Assembly: GCF_001640805.2 (NCBI RefSeq)
Contig: NC_066856.1
Span: forward strand, 17,351,616 to 17,415,615
DNA: 64,000 nucleotides
Reading direction: 5' to 3'
Origin: Lates calcarifer
Lineage: Eukaryota; Chordata; Actinopteri; Centropomidae
Position numbers and translations under genes: made by a program. Under the pieces are notes generated by a model. That model was not told the DNA's origin, did no database searches, and worked only from the letters and a program-made list of their open reading frames with translations. Below are positions 48,161 to 61,400 of this stretch, in pieces (position 1 is the first letter of the stretch; each line of letters starts with the position of its first letter).

Positions 48161-48530
48161 TTTTCATTGCAGACCCATGTTTATACAGCTACACCATTTC
48201 ATGAAATGGAAAAACTGTTTGCATAGGATAGGTTTCAGTGTAACTCTACTTAAGAATGTGTAAAGTAATGTGATTACTTAAGTAATGAACACGTGAGCAT
48301 GTCATCCAGTTTAACAGTTTGGATCTTTTATGTGGTTTTAATATTAAGATTTTATGTGAAACATAAGCAACCCTGACTAATAATACTTAAATACATTAAT
48401 TGTTGGTTTTGATCTTTTCATGGGATTTATTGATGTTGAAATAATTTTTAAAACCAACAGAACACCATCCTTATCTTTTAAATTGTGAAATCATTTGAAA
48501 CTGTGGATGAAAAAAAACAGGCCAATATCA
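48161..48530. other. AT-rich unique sequence
   Basis: Nothing recognised after the Tc1 relic breaks off. Confidence 0.35.
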
Positions 48531-48539
48531 AAAAGAGGT

Positions 48540-49090
48540 TTAGCACAATGTGAGTGACACTCAGCGCCCGCAGCGCAAACCTTCATCTAAATAATCTACC
48601 TTCATTAGAAGAAAAAGAGAACCACAGAGTGGGAGAAAAATAACTAGCTGTGTTCCCCACCGGCATTTTTGACCCATGTGATTGACTAGGATCTGAAGCG
48701 AGAGCGCAAGTGGTTTTGAGACGGTATGAAAAGAGATAATGACAACAGAGATGGGGGTGATATCTAAAGTGAGTGCTCATTTGTCACTTATCATGTCTGC
48801 CTCCTGCTGTGAGTCTTGAAGTAACATGGTGAAAGAGGCACTTTAAGGTTACACGAAACGTACATCTCCTCACACTGGAAGAGGATATTGGAATCCTTGT
48901 TAATGGAGGAGTGTGGATCATAATGAACAAAGGGAAAATAATGATTATCATTAATGGGCTTGGGGGAGGAGGGCGAGTCAATGGGAATGCTTTTCATTCC
49001 CCTCTTTAGGGCCACTGAAGAGTGATGCGTCTCTCAGTAGACTGTTGTTAATGTGCCATCAGGGGCTTCTGCAAAGCTACTGCAATGAAT
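48540..49090. promoter_or_regulatory. Candidate conserved non-coding block with TAAT palindrome
   Basis: A repeat-free stretch holding TAATGATTATCATTA at 48939-48953 (7-bp arms around one T), more TAAT sites near 48900-48955 and a local rise in CpG near 48560. It could be a homeodomain-bound enhancer. Nothing shows this beyond the motifs. Confidence 0.22.
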
Positions 49091-49132
49091 AATAAGTTTA
49101 ATGATGTTTGTTCTCTGTGATGACACATCTAC

Positions 49133-49200
49133 AGTGGTGGGTAACCACTTAGTATTAAACCACTACTCAAGTGCAGGCACCCAGCCACTTACACTGCACT
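49133..49200 (+). repeat. Probable hAT-MITE end (same family as at 30.2 kb)
   Basis: CAGTGGTGGGTAACCACTTAGTATTAAACCACTACTCAAGTGCAG aligns with the family end CAGTGGTGGAAAGTAACTAAGTACATTTACTCAAGTAC from memory. The opposite end is not seen, so this is a truncated or decayed copy. Confidence 0.45.
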
Positions 49201-52200
49201 CCTCATTTTGTTATTCATAGTGATGCGTAGGAATATATTTCATGCTATAATATTTCTGTCAAAAATTGATTCTTCTTCTCACAAAATTATGGATGATTAT
49301 GAACATTTTTTTCTCTCTCACTCTCTTTTTTCCTACTGTCAGGAACCAGGCAGTGTGAGAATAAATGGGTTCTTATTTCATTCAAAGTGCCTTGAATTTC
49401 AAATAATATGACCTTTTTAATATGCCCTCCCATTCCAGAGCTGCATGATGGTCCAGCAGGTTTTTGAAAGGTGCAATTGACAGGTGGGCACAATATGCCT
49501 CAGTCTGGACGGGCATTTTTTATTGATATCACTATTTGAATGAAAATGAGTCCAAGACCCCAAATGTCCCCTTAAGTGTAGATCGATAAAATAATAATAT
49601 ATAGCCACTAATTAACTGGTGCTTACAGAACATAATCTTTGGTAGATTTTTTTTTCCAGTATTGTTTTTCTTCGACTCCAGTAGAAGTGTTTCATCCAGA
49701 GAATGAATGTGCACAATATATCCACTTACACACAGAAAGCATTCATTCAAAGGTCCAAGTTTCCATTATGAAATCTGGCATTTCATCTGAAGCAGCAGTA
49801 CACATGCTTGTTCCCCATCTCTTTGTCCCTTTATCCAACATGCAAATAACCAACTGAACATATGAAAAAGAGGGAAAAAAACAACAAAGTTTTGTCTACA
49901 CTGAGAGCAGGAGGTGCTGGCACTGTAAATGCTAGACTGAATTATAATCAGAAAAAAATAAGAGCACAAGCGTCTGTTAGTGACTGCACACTCATCTCAT
50001 AAAAGTATATCATCAGAGATCCTTAGTTATTGCTTATGGCAATGTTAATAAAAGATCTTTGCTTAGAAAAGGTTTATTGGCTGAATGTGCTGTTGCTTCC
50101 TCAGACACTTAGGCTTTAGTTTTCTGAACCTGCCAAACCTACCAAATAAGTAAATAAGTGAGAAAGCAAGTGAAACTTAAAAAGGCAAAACATAATTTAG
50201 TCCATATTGCTTAAAGAAAATTACAAACAAAACCAAGGTCAAACTCTGAATTTATGTATTTGAGGGACACAATTGACAATACATCACAAATATCAAACAT
50301 ACTGTATTCGATGTGGATGAGATGTGGCAGCACTGCTTGGTGACCAAACTTCACAGTCACAGTCACACAAAATGTTACAACATGAGAATACACTGAGGTC
50401 AAATCAATAGATTCCTCCACCATGACAGGATTATATGACATGAGTAGCAGCAGTAGTTCCTAGCCTAGGGGTACTTGTGAAATACAGGAGAGTTTTACCT
50501 CTTTTGGCCTCTAAAAAACAGGGAACTTCATTCTTTGGTGAAACTGCTGTGAGACATACACAACTTGTAATGAAAGGTCAATCATAGGCAGTGCTTTATT
50601 TAGTCAAGTAATTAGAAACTTGACTGGGTCAGATGCTACTGACAAGTTTGCCTGTAAAAGTCAGTTAAGGTGGAATGTTCAGGTTGTGAAGACACTAAAC
50701 ATATGATTTGTTTGCTCATGAATGATGAATGGGAAAATGTTTAAAACTTTTAAAGTTGAAAGCAGTTTTGTGAGTTACATGGGTTTATTGAAGTTGAAAT
50801 CATATAGATTGGACTTCCACACCATTACCACCATTACTACTTTGTCTCTACTCCTATTTCACATCTCCACTTTGTCTTACCATATTTGCATTTTAATCCA
50901 TCATGCATACTTCTCAGAATTTTTGCAGACTAAGCTGTATAGATGCCACACGCAACTTGTTTGTTTACTTCACGGTTAACACCTTATACGTCTTCCATAT
51001 AGATAATTTCCTAACTACATGATCCCTAGCAGTTACAGCAGATCCGAAAAATTAATGAGCTGTCTGTTCAGTGGTAACAATGAAAACATTGCTGTTATGC
51101 ACCCTTCAGTGATGCTGATGAAGGGCTATAACCAACTCAAGTATTTTCCCCCTATAGCTCCATCGCCATGGTGACTGCTCACACATGGAAATCAGTGGTT
51201 AGAGGAAGGAAATGACAACAAGAAGGGTCAGCCCAATTAACCTCATATATGTGCTTACAGTGCAGGAGTTTTTGTAAACGCCACTGTGAATGCTGGCTTT
51301 AATTGGTCATGGCAAGGGGTTGTATATAATATTGTAATGTTTGAAGCTTAAAGGGCCACTGCGGAAGCACTATGTAAACATGGAATTACATGCTAATTAA
51401 TTGATTGTGCTAATTTCAATTATAGTAGGAAACTAGACCCGGATGGTTAAAGAGTTTCTGTTGAAAATGTAAAGTCTGCCTATTAAAAAACTTGCTCATG
51501 TTCACACAGAAATATTCCTATTGTAAAACAATACATAGTTTACCATTTAATTGTCATTTTTAGACTTTTGCACACTTATGTGATTAAAAAACGGTTTTTA
51601 TTATGTATATTTCATAATGTAGGTGGGAAAAATGCCTCAAACATAATTGACAATGTTTTCTTGGATTAACAAACAAAGCTAAGAGGACAGTAATTGTTCT
51701 TTTAGTTAGTCTTTTCCGATGGGTTACTCTGTGTATTGATGAAAACACTGCTGCTAATTATGTAGAGGTCCAGTCTGTGCTGATGCGTTGTGTAGTCCAT
51801 TAAACCACTGTAACTACTCCAGCACAATTTCATATTGACAGAAAAAAATCAGCATTCTCCTGCTCAGAGAGCCCGTCACACATTGTTTCCATGTACCAGT
51901 ATGCATCGACCGCAAAGTTCATGAAGCAGAACACCTAAAGAACAGCCCAGCTCAGGGAGCGAGTGTGTGTTTACATGGCTGTTAGCAGGAGCTGCTCATC
52001 ATGTCTGACTGCGAGCACTGGATAGTAAAATTTGAATACCTTGTCAGTTTAAGCAATGATAAAAATGAGCATTTAACAAAAAGCCACCCTGTGAGCTATT
52101 GACATGCTGTCACAGCCTTTTTTATTGTATTTATTCACTGGCTGCCCATTTACAACAACAGTGCTTAAAGTGGCACCCACTTGGTATTGTTCCTGTCAGC

Positions 52201-54880
52201 CATCGTTGTTTTAACAAATCATATTATTTAGGGTTGACTGGCCACATCTGTGACATCATGAGCATATATTTGAAGATGAAACCTGCCTCTCTAAAACTCA
52301 CTTTTGCAGCTTTAGCCTCAGGCTTTCAGTCATGGACTCTGGGTCATACTTAAACTTTGATAATATGTTGAAATGTCAAGTAATCCATTATATCCTCTGT
52401 GTGTATATAGCATAGGAAAGCTGCATTGTTCATGAATGGAGACTGTCATGGAGCACTAACAAATTTTTGGTGTTTGCACTGATTAATTAATATACTGGAA
52501 TTAAAAAAAACCATTGTACAGTGGAGTGCTGCCATACACACAAACGTATCTAGTGAGAGCTGTATTTGGTTTAGTCTAATCTCCCAGGGACTGATAATAG
52601 GAGCTTGGTGCTTTTAGAGGGGTAGAGATTAGCCAGGTTTGATATTCATCTACACTGTTCCATCATCTAAAGCCAAGCTGGACAAAGCGCTCTGAATGTT
52701 AACGCGCTGGGGCCACATCTAGACCCCACTTTTTCATGAAATCGAGTTCAAGTGAGCTCTCAAAAAAATCCCCATCTCGGTATACCCTTCATAATGTATC
52801 AAACAGATGCTCGTGCATGTTTGACTTCTGATATTCGGACTGCATGGAAATGCCTCGGAGCTCGCTTGGCTGTAGCTGTGTACAGATAGCGAGGTGGGAC
52901 ATGTAAAATGCATGATCTGTTTAATCAGAGCACACATACACCAGAGATAAGACTGCCAATCAGCACACAGGCTCAGATGATATATTATAGTTAGACAAAT
53001 ATCAGATATGACAATATTTCCATTATGTGAATATAAGTTACCATAAAATCAGCTTTCACATAAATGCATGTTTGGGTCAGTGTTAAGCTTGACTTGCTAT
53101 GAGAGCTACATGGAAATTTATAAAATCTCTTCTAATGACAACAGCGTTGTGATGACTGCAACTCCACTGATGCTAGTGGTTTTTCTTAACTCAAACTCAC
53201 AGTATTGTAATTCGTGTTCTTGCTAGCTTATGCATCTCATACATAGTCATAAATGTTATGCATTTCCTTCTGTTATTCTTCTGTGTCAGCTGTCAAAGTT
53301 CAAAGCCTTTGAAATATTTCCCAGAGTCTCTTTGAAGAAATTTAAATTTTACATGCCCTGTTGATTTAAATGCAATCAGACAGAATATGGCTGCGTTTGC
53401 ACAACAAAGGGAGAACTGTTATGTGCCAAGTAAATACAGTATACGTCCATAAAAGCAGGAGAAGCAAGTTTAAATTATTGCACTTGAATTATTCATGATT
53501 CAGTAACACCTTGCACATCTCTCATGGCCAGTGGTGAAACCTAGAGCTTTTTTGTGTGTGTTGTTGTTGTCTTCAGTTCTGAGTTGAAAGGCTGTGCGCT
53601 GACAGCTCAAGCATGATAGTTATTCCTCAGAATTGGTGCCGTAACATTTAGTTTCAGCACCATCATGCGCCCTTCATTTGTCAAAAGCCATTACCACTCT
53701 GGTTCAGTGTGTACCATGGGTGGTGACATAGTGAATTTTTGGTTAATTTGTTGCAAAATGATATCAAAACTAGTGTACATAACATTTCATTGTGACATAC
53801 AAAACAAACATACACAGTGCAGGGGCCTCAAGGCTGCTTGTATGCTCTTCATTAAAATGTCTGCGATCAAAGTGTGTTGTGGCTATGCACTATGGATGGT
53901 TACAGATGTGAACCGCGTAGTATAAGATGCCCATGGCAACTGTGTCCAAACTCATAATAAATTGAAAGAAAGAAAAAGACATAAACACACACACATGCAT
54001 CGTCACACACACATATCAAAGACCTGCACACAACCTTCAAACAGACAGCCAGACACACACAAGCTGTAATCCCTGCCTCTTAGCCTGCTGTTGTTTTTCT
54101 CCTAGTTTTTTGGGGGGTCTAAATGCTTGGGCCTATCTCAACAGCAGATGGGGGGGCACAGCTGGTGTTCCCCTGTGCAACACAAGTATTGCCAGTGGAG
54201 ATGGATGTTGAAGCCTAATGTATGCGGGCACACAAAAGGAATCACACTTGCACTGGGGAAAAAAAGGACAGAATGGATTTTCAGACTCATCCCTGGTGTC
54301 TTTTGGCTGTCTGTGTGGAGGTTTGCAAGAGCCCAAGAGCTGTAGATTAAATTTCTACTTTGTTCTGAATCTTATTTGATGACTAAAGGTGCTCATGGAT
54401 TCACAAGAACGTGTCTTTTCTTCTTGTGGAAAATGAAAATATTTTTTCCATACTTAAACTTATATATAGTAACGGTTTGATAAAAAAGTCTATAATGAGT
54501 GAATGATTTATCATCACTAACATGATATCTAACTGTTTGACATTCATTCAGCCCTAACTTTTTAATTCTAAATTAATTGACTTCGTGACTGACTGGAGTA
54601 GATGCACTCCTGATAAGATTAATAAGCTTTGTCACACTTTAGTCCATCTTTTCTCATTATTGTTGTTATTATTTTGGATAAATCTGATTTTTTTTCAGAG
54701 TTTGAATACTTAAGTTCACTTTGGATTGATATCCATCTGTGCTTATGTGATATTCTGACAGGGCTTTGAACCCCCAACCCTCTCACATTGAAAATATTAG
54801 TAGTTTTACACTAAAGGCCAAAATATGCATGTACCTGATTGTCCAAGCTCTTGTTTCATGACTTAAAGATGTGATTGCTA
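49201..54880. other. Long gene-less stretch
   Basis: No gene, RNA or clear transposon recognised. It includes a TAAT-rich patch near 51390-51430 and scattered CA-rich text near 53990-54055. Confidence 0.4.
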
Positions 54881-54899
54881 CATAATCAGAGGTACGAGA

Positions 54900-55260
54900 G
54901 GCTTGTAAATACATCTATTTCAGTGTCTCCAGCCACTCCACTATTGCCAGAATGGTGGAAGTATACCTTCCTAATGAGAAGAATGCCAGGGTGTGCCAGC
55001 CTTGGCTGATGAAATGCCTGTGCTAAGTGTCCAGGTGAAATCACACCCGTTACTTGTGTGTGTGTCCAGCTGGTGCTCTGCAATGCTGCCATTTCCCCTG
55101 GCCTCTCTCCCAGCCCCTTAGACCAGGAGGGGCCTGGTGCAGGGTGTTTGCACCTACAACTTCTCATCACAACTGATGAGGCAAAACATCTTTCCCTCTT
55201 TGATCAAGTCAAAGCCCAGCTGCCTCCCATCCACTGAAAGTGCCCAATTGATGTTAATAA
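54900..55260. promoter_or_regulatory. Candidate non-coding conserved block, GC-rich
   Basis: A GC-rich island within AT-rich DNA. It has an open minus frame (55170-54886) of 94 codons rich in Pro, Gly and His, with no domain and no splice context. I think regulatory or random composition is likelier than coding. Confidence 0.18.
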
Positions 55261-57829
55261 GTTAATCGACAATGCAAGCAGATAGGGCAGGTTGACAGAA
55301 ATTCATTGTGACAGTATGTAAATGTAGGGGGACAACAGATTAAACACAAGATGACATAAGGTATTAGTGGTAAATAAGAAGCATCAGCAGGTCTGAGGAT
55401 GTTGTGGTAATGCTGTCAGGGGCTGAAATGCATTGATTCTGACTGAAAAAAAAACAGTCGATTTAAGACTTCACTAAAAGGTTTCTGTTTTTAAGAGTTC
55501 TCATCCATGTAGACTAAACTTTAGCTTGAAAATTTAAGATTGTTTCCCATTGACTTCAATGTCAAACAAGCTAAAATGATTTCATCAACAGATTTCTTTT
55601 CTTCTACAGGTAGATATATGAAAAACTTCAGGTTTGATTTATTTCTCCCTAAAATTCCAAACAACTTCATGAATTTCAGCTCAGGATAAGTCAAATCTCC
55701 CACATTGATTTGTTAGGTGTCCATGTGCGAGTTAAGAGACAGAAAAGATTAAACTGATAATACTGGTGTTAACTTCAGACTTGTGCAGACTTGAAAATTG
55801 CTTGAGTTAGATAATCCATCATAATGACCATAAAAGTCTGTATTTGTTTTTTTCACTGTTTCTTTTTTATTGTCTTTTAATTGTGCCCTTGAATTGAGTG
55901 TGTGAGTGTCAATCATTTGACGCCCATGGGGGAAACAAAAAAAATGGAAGTCTTCACCAGGAAATAATTCCCTAGAACACATCATCTTTAAGACTTTGCT
56001 GCAACCCTGTCTACTTGTTTGAAGCATCTTTGGCAGCAGTAGATCCTTTGGAGGACCACAAGTGTCACAGAAATAGTAATAAAGTATTTCATTATTTACT
56101 CATTATAAACAAATTGATATATTAATCTATAAATAGTGTGTGTTTTATTGTGATATTTTATAGTTAACCTCCCCCCACAAAACAATTTTTTTGTTATTGA
56201 TTAATGAAATGCGTCACTACTTTCTCCATGACACATGCAGTCCTCCATAGAAGTTTTAAAAAATGAAAAGTGACTAGATAATTTACAGCATATGTGTTGT
56301 AAAATAGTGGAGCAAAAATCAAAAGACACACAAGTAGACCACAAGAAACAAACTATAACTCTAAATGAACGTCATTTTCCTTAAATAGGACATAATTTTG
56401 TCTTGTACTGACTTGATATCAGCTGCTCTTGAACTAAATTGAACCTGGTCTTGGAATTCACAACTGATCACAGGCTCCTCTCAGCTGGAGTCCTGATGCC
56501 TTCTTTCAGATTTCTGATTTTTTTCCTCTAAAGTGCCACAGGACACAAAATAAGTTGGAGGGTGTTTACACCAAAAGAGAGTGGGGAATTTAATAAGACC
56601 TAAATATACTTTATGCTGTACAACTTGTAAACGAATACCAGTTTATAAGTGTATTCCTATTATTATAGTAATATTTCCCCCCATGCTCACTTTGAAGTTC
56701 ACTCTGTGAAAGCCACTCTAATCTCTACTGATTTCAGCAAAGCATGTTTTACTGTGAGAAATAGCTATGAAAAAAAGAGGATATAGAACCCTTTGAAGCC
56801 CTTGGATCCAGACCTAAATAAAAATGGTGTTTTCCCCCTCTTTTTTTAATCTTTTGCCTTCTTCCTCTTTCTTCTCTTTGCAAACTTCAAATGGTGGTCT
56901 GTTATCTAACAGCATTCCAGATCAGTGTGAGTCCAGAAAACACTGATCAACAAAAATGGGAATTCTGGGCAACCTTGTCGTACATCTTACTTTTCCCAAG
57001 CCACAGAGAAGATGTTTGTACATTAAAATGATAAAAGTAAATGATAAATGTGTTTCAGAATGCAGATACATCTGGAAACATCGGAAGGGCTTTTCCTTTT
57101 GTCAAGGGAGGAAAAATATGGTGAAAAGTAGACCCCCTACAGCAGAACATTCATTTTTAAAAAAGTTACTGGGACACCAGAGGAAAGAGAAGTACAGAGC
57201 TTCAGACAATAGACATAAAAACACTACATTTCACTGAAACATAATGTCCTCTCTTTTGTGCTCTGTGTCTTTTTATTGTGAGAATGTACACAGTCGGTCT
57301 GTGATAATTGGACCAGAGATTGGATCAGCATGAGGTTTTTCTGTCGAGAGTCTGTCACTCTGGTCTAGAGATGCCTACTAAAATATTCACAAGAGAAAAG
57401 AGCTTGCAAAGAAATACAGGCTGGCTGTCGCTTATAGTTTTAAGTGGTGGTTTTGAATACAAGCCTGTGGGGGAAAAAGTGGTAAAAATGCACTGATCTC
57501 CAACTGCTTCACCAGAAGGAAGCTGTTGTTGGTTTGGGCAGCTCCCAGGTGTGAATGATGGAATGATTAACCAACACAGGTGTTTTAACTAGTTTCCAGT
57601 TTAGAGCTCCTTCCAGGTCTGTGTGGGAGGGAGTGACTGATAGCCGCCTCCTCTCTCCCCTTTCTTTATTATTATAATTAGTCTTTATTATTAGTAGAAC
57701 TTCTGTAACTGAAAAAAGACAGGCTTAATTGGCAGTATTTATGAGGTTGAAGAAGGTTCAAGTGTTTTTTTTCCTCACAGTATATACAAGGGACTTCTAA
57801 CTGTATTGATATGGAGCTAGAACAGTGAC
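55261..57829. other. Gene-less stretch
   Basis: Nothing recognised; short open frames lack domains. Confidence 0.4.
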
Positions 57830-58480
57830 ATTACGATTTGGCATTGAAAACAAAACCCAAACTGAAAAAGGAAACATTGGCATTGAAATATTTGTATTGT
57901 AAAAAGTTGTATTGGCACTGAAACAAGTATTGGCATTGAAAAACGTTTTCCTGAATAAAACACAGACATCAAAAAATTACAACCTCAAAATACTGTCTAC
58001 TATTTTACTTTATGATAATATCTTTTGTATTATGATGATGTTTTGGCGTGGAGAGGCAGGTCTGGAGGGGAGGGGCAAGGAGTCCTGGTGGGTGGAGTAA
58101 GGTGCTCTCTAGGCTAAAGACAGAGAGAGAAAGCAAGACATGGCACATCTGAAAACCACCTTTAAAAGGTGTCCGTTTTATGTAATGTTGCTCGTATGAT
58201 GTCAATATGACTAGCAACAAATCTTTTCCCAGTCTATTTTTGTCTTTCGCCTAGGTGTAGAGAGCACCTTACTCCACCCACCAGTGCTCCTTGCCCCTCC
58301 CCTTCAGACCCGCCTCACCATGTCAAAACAGAGACATAGAATTGAACTGAAAAGCTGTGACATCAAAAAAAATACTGACTTCACAAAAAAAAAACTGAAA
58401 GCAGACAGATTGAACGAAAATTATCTGCAGATCATCACTGAAAAACACATCATAATACAAAATATATTATCATAAAGTAA
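57830..58480. mobile_element. Composite inverted-repeat element (MITE-like, unclassified)
   Basis: Outer arms 58006-58037 and 58448-58479 are inverted copies matching at 31 of 32 bases. Inner arms 58041-58122 and 58241-58328 are inverted copies of about 80 bases with few mismatches plus a 4-base indel, sharing GGTGGGTGGAGTAAGGTGCT. Outer and inner arms are 3 bases apart on the left but about 119 bases apart on the right, so one side gained or lost DNA. A-rich sequence with TTGGCATTGAAA repeats (57838, 57877, 57911, 57930) precedes it. No transposase is seen. I do not recognise the family with certainty. Confidence 0.7.
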
Positions 58481-61400
58481 GATAGCTAGCTATATCTTGC
58501 GTGACTACAAGGTTAGCACTATAGCACTAATCATCTTGGAATAATTCGTGATCACTCCCAAGAGTTTTTTTCCAGTTATTCACAGTCTCCTGACGTTGTG
58601 TGAATGTAGCATTAGTCCCTAAAAAGGATGCGATTCAATGGCTAAACTGTAAAACTGTCAAACTGTGTGGGTAAGCCATTAACGGGACGCATTCTTGAAT
58701 TCATCTTTCGTACATAATCAAAATTGATGGGAGACAGGAAAGATAATATATATATGTAAAACATCTTTGATAAGAATTTATTTTATTTCATTTACTTTTA
58801 CACCAGCAGCTATATAACTGTGTTTTTTTGACCTGAAGTAACTCTGTGTATAACTCAACCAACTGCATCCGAGCTGAGGTCTAATCAGCTCAACTGAAAA
58901 CACCTGTGTGGGAGCACAGAGTCTTTAAAAGGAAAAGGAAACCTGAGGTAGGGTTTGACCACACTGTGTGCAGAGCTTCATGTGAGAAGCATGGGAATGG
59001 GGTTTAGAAGTCTGTGCTCACATGACACAATTGATTGAATGGTTTATCTGAAGTCTGAAGCCTTTTTGTATCTATCTGGGCTCACATTGCTACGTCCAAG
59101 GCCATCAAACTTATTTCATTTTTGACTGAGGTCCCAAAAGACATCAAATATATCAGGCTGAATTTTGTGTTGTCTATCATCATATCTATGTAAAAACTTT
59201 TGTAGGCTTATAATGAAGGGGGAATTTAAGGCCAGATATTTGGCCAAGAGTTAACCAAACTCTGACACCTGCAGGTCCTCTGACATGTGCTCACAAGAAA
59301 TGCTTAGTGGGACCAATGAAGCAAACCAGTCATGATATCTGCTGGTATTAAGATTTTGATTCATCCTAACTAAAGTCAATCATCCAAGTCCAATCATGCC
59401 AGAAGAGTAAAGCTGAAGTTACAGATACAGATGCAAGATTTGTTTTCACTCCCCCTGCAGCCAGAAAACAATCAAAGAGAATAGTAGATGTGACCACACT
59501 TTTGAAATATTTGTATAGATTGGAAATAACTGCTCTGAAAAAAAATGTTTTTGCACACTGCAAAACACTCATAGGAGTCTTGAGCTGCACTCATAAATCT
59601 GAGTATGTGTGGTCTCATGCGACAAGCCTGCATCATGTTACACTAATCAATCAAGGGAATGTTTTCAAGCTTAATTACCTTTCCCTGTATGTCTGTACAG
59701 TAGGTTTGGAAAATCATTACATTTATGAGATTATTGCTTGCTAATTTCATCTGCAGGGCTGGGCTTTAACACACAAATAAGCTTAGCTCAGCAGACTTGA
59801 CAAAACAGGCAGCTTACAGATGCTGTGGAGGAAAACAGAGAAGAGAAGCAGTGATTTATAGTTGTAGTCTCAACAAGGCCAGGCTTGAGGTGAAGTTGTT
59901 TACTACACTCCATCCTTTCCACATCTAATTCTGCCACTCATATACAGTTCACTCACGATGGGGATGTATTGGGGATGCACTGCGAAAAATTTGCATTTTA
60001 ACCAGTAATTTAATCTTGCATTGAGTCCTAAAATCTTAGAGAGGAATGTCTTTGATAAAGTGGAAGTGGTCTCTCACTCTGACACTCAGCAGCATCCCAC
60101 ACACCGAGGCACGTTGTTATGACAGGCTCCATTTTTCATAATTCTGCCGTCTGATTACAGCTGTGTCATGATTGATGAAGCCCACCGGTTGACTTTAACG
60201 CATCATGCCGGGTCTCGAGATGGGATGGTAGATTGACATGAGGAAGTGAAGAAAATTCAAGCAACTCACTCTTCTACTACAGACACTGAATGACAATTAG
60301 TTATTTAATCCTTTTTGTTAATGTTCAGATCTTTTTTCCAACACAATTAAGATTTTTTTTGTTCTCTACTGATTTGGTTAAAAAGAAATTTGCAAGACAA
60401 GGCATGCAGTCACCATGTGACTAATGAATCTTGACCCAGGATCATGCACATGACAGGAACACAACCTTGTTATACTGTATGTCAAATGTTTGAATTTTTT
60501 TTTTATTCATGTAGATTGGTTTGTTAATGACATTTCATACAGCTTTTGTGGATTCTCATAGCAGAAGCATTGCTTTCTAAGCATTTTGTTACTATTGTCT
60601 TTCTGTTGTCTAGTGGTCTCTAAAAGGTATTTCATTTTTTCCTGGTGTCTTGAAGAGAAATGTCAGAGTCCAGAATGGCTGTGGCAGGGAAGTCTGCTCT
60701 AACTATGTGGTGCATGTCTGGATGAAAAAGTGTGCCTATGCCTGAAAGGGTCCCTGAAAGCTTGGTTTTCAATAATTTTCACTTTATGCCACAGTGCAGA
60801 AAGTGTTTGACAGGCACAGAGGAAGAGGAAAAAGGGGAGGCAGGAATAAACCACTTTATATCTGCAGAGACTAAAGATGGACTATCATTTATTTAAAATA
60901 TGTGTTGTCACAAACATTAGGTTTTTATCAAATTCATGGCTGCATATATTTTTGTGTTGTAGTAGCTTAGCTTCAGATCTGACAAAGTAGCTAGCCTTGC
61001 TGTCTCAGTCAGTGGTGTTGTTGAACATCTGTGTCGGCCATTGCTATGAAGCGGGGGGAAGCTAGTGGAGCTCCTGCCATAGTTCAAAAATACTGATTAA
61101 GCTTATTGATCAGCATGTTTGTATATTTCATGCACCATCATAAATGTAAAAATGACTAGTTGTGGTTTTAATAGGAATTTCTGTATGTGATGTGACTATT
61201 TGTACCAGGTGGCTAGGCTAAGCTAATTGCAATAACTACTCCTTCAAACATGAAACAGTGCCACTTCCATCTTCCATGAAACGCTCAATCCTCTTTTAAG
61301 AAACTCTTCACATTCCTCTCCCAGGTCTCCATGCTCTGCTTGTACTTCTTTGCTGCTTTTCTGCTTCAGCTGTGTTTCTCTTTTCTAACCACTTTCTCCA

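Noticed and set aside
54886..55170. 94-codon GC-rich minus frame as a gene
   Set aside because: No domain, no splice sites at useful places and no codon-use signal; kept only as a possible non-coding block.
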